From NCBI GenBank assembly GCA_035041965.1, contig JAPYMA010000858.1:310001-374000 (forward strand): 64,000 nucleotides of DNA, given 5' to 3'. Source of the stretch: Anisakis pegreffii (lineage: Eukaryota > Nematoda > Chromadorea > Rhabditida > Anisakidae). The notes beneath the pieces are model-generated. The model was given only the letters and a program-made list of their open reading frames with translations, had not been told where the DNA came from and did not search any database. Positions 62,601 through 64,000 of this stretch are shown here, piece after piece (within the stretch, counting starts at the first letter, position 1; the number at the start of each line of letters is the position of its first letter). A program made the translations under genes and the position numbers.

Positions 62601-64000
62601 GCAGTCATTAGAAATGGTAGTGTTCGCGTTTTTTCTCAACGGTAGTGTCATCGTAATGTCATTAGTGCAGTTTCCCTCACTACGTTACATTGGGAAGTGA
62701 TTACTTGATGTAGTAATCGGTTGTTATGGAATAACAATTAGACCGAATGTTGCCAAAGTGACACTGAAATGCAAATAAATATCACACTGAATCAATACTA
62801 TTGTTATCACTGAGTAGTAGTAGTCGTTCACCATTACTGCATTCACTCGTTCCTCATTCACAATACGAAACGAACGTAATGATCTTTCGTCATTTCATAA
62901 ATTATCGATCCATTGTTTTGATGATTTACTATTATCGAGTAGTGGAGTACGTAGTATTTGAAATATCGATGATGTCATCCTGGCTGTAGTGCCCTTTGCA
63001 GTCAGTATTCTTAATGCTATCGTATTCATTACACTGAATTTAGCATCAGTTGATACAGCGTTCTTAGTGGATGTAAAAAATAGGATTAGATGAAATTAGA
63101 TGATTAGATGAACTGATGAAAACGCTTCGTATCGAGGTTGGAGGTTTTTTTCATCGAGGTTTCTACTGAAATTTATGTGACTTCACATAATGAATATGAA
63201 TAGCATTGTAATAGAATAGTGTACACGACAAAGTGGAATCACGACATGTAATGGCATTTAATCGCTTTGTATTAGTACTGAAAGAGTTTTTTAGAGGCTG
63301 GAATGATAACAAAAATTATTTGTTATTGTTATTAGTCGTTTTTGTAATTGAATTACCTGAACCGGTTGAAGACGTTTCAATGCGATTATGCTGAAGTTAG
63401 TCTGAATATGGTGCGATTCGATGTTTGCATCGTTGTGTATTTAGTTGTGCATGCGAATGCATCAAACTGAATGTTTGTTTCATTATTGTAATATTCTCAC
63501 TCTCGGTGTATTGTTGTTGCGTTATGTAATCTTCTCATAATAACGCTTTATGAACCAAACAACTTTTTACGACCATTCATTTTGTTACCTTTATTTTGTT
63601 TCATTAATATTCGTTTTGTTTCTCTAATCATTTGAAATTGATAATTCAGTTCATTCACTCATGTCTCCCTTCATTATATGCATTCTTTTTGTGTTGTCGA
63701 TCAGGAATATCCTACTTACCTCATTACATAATTGCGATTGTTAGTTTGCTTTACCGCTAAATTAATTTCGAAAAGCTAAAAGATGTTAAGCCCTCTAGTT
63801 TTCTAATCCTGACTCATCCGTCCTCTGTTCTTTTCAAATTCATCGAAATGCTTGAGTAGGTATTTTGTGGAGTTTACCATATTGAAAATGATCTTCAAAC
63901 TACTGGTTCTCGACGGAGTGCTTGATGTGTCTTTCATGTTCGAATGTTTGCATCTCAGGGGTCTTGATGAAGCTATTAGACCAGTGTTTCGTGACGGTTT
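62601..64000. other. right end, no gene seen
   Basis: AT-rich, with no coding-like open stretch on either strand. It may be intronic to a gene that continues outside the window. Confidence 0.4.

Overview
The window looks like nematode nuclear DNA: AT-rich, short exons in long introns, TTTCAG-type splice acceptors, a nematode cuticle-type collagen, and several start codons placed directly behind an acceptor, as expected for spliced-leader trans-splicing. There are no operon-like prokaryotic features, no tRNA or rRNA that I could recognise, and no CRISPR. The long introns, gene-poor stretches and satellite-like array point to a larger nematode genome than that of Caenorhabditis, but the species cannot be told from this alone.

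Left part (1-20.4 kb). After a few unassigned exon candidates (0.8-1.9 kb) comes a complete seven-exon SLC35F3/F4-type membrane transporter on + (4437-8078). Convergent to it is a complete SCYL2-type pseudokinase on - (15504 down to 9539, 16 exons), one junction of which I could not reconcile. Divergent from SCYL2 is a complete ten-exon membrane-anchored collagen on + (17267-20331) with a collagen N-terminal transmembrane domain, a furin-like site and an interrupted Gly-X-Y region.

Middle (21.7-29.1 kb). A nine-exon gene on + of unrecognised function (21747-24965), a four-exon gene on + (26427-27719, about 194 residues, unrecognised), and a two-exon gene on - (29106 down to 27765) whose protein carries two copies of an HRGF-x2-KAR-x-ILL motif. 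The last two converge with only 45 bases between their stop codons.

Right part (29-64 kb). Mostly non-coding: a probable decayed mariner/Tc1-like transposase tail near 30.1 kb, a 3.9-copy tandem array of about 405 bases (39.5-41.1 kb), GC-rich islands near 36.3, 41.4 and 42.1 kb, long near-perfect hairpins, and scattered exon candidates. The most coherent candidates are a two-exon gene at 47.2-48.1 kb, a four-exon chain at 51.2-55.3 kb whose splice phases all agree, and a two-exon 3' end at 58.2-58.5 kb. All exon models are manual: they rest on open frames, GT/AG sites, phase agreement and, for three genes, recalled family resemblance; no alignment was run.
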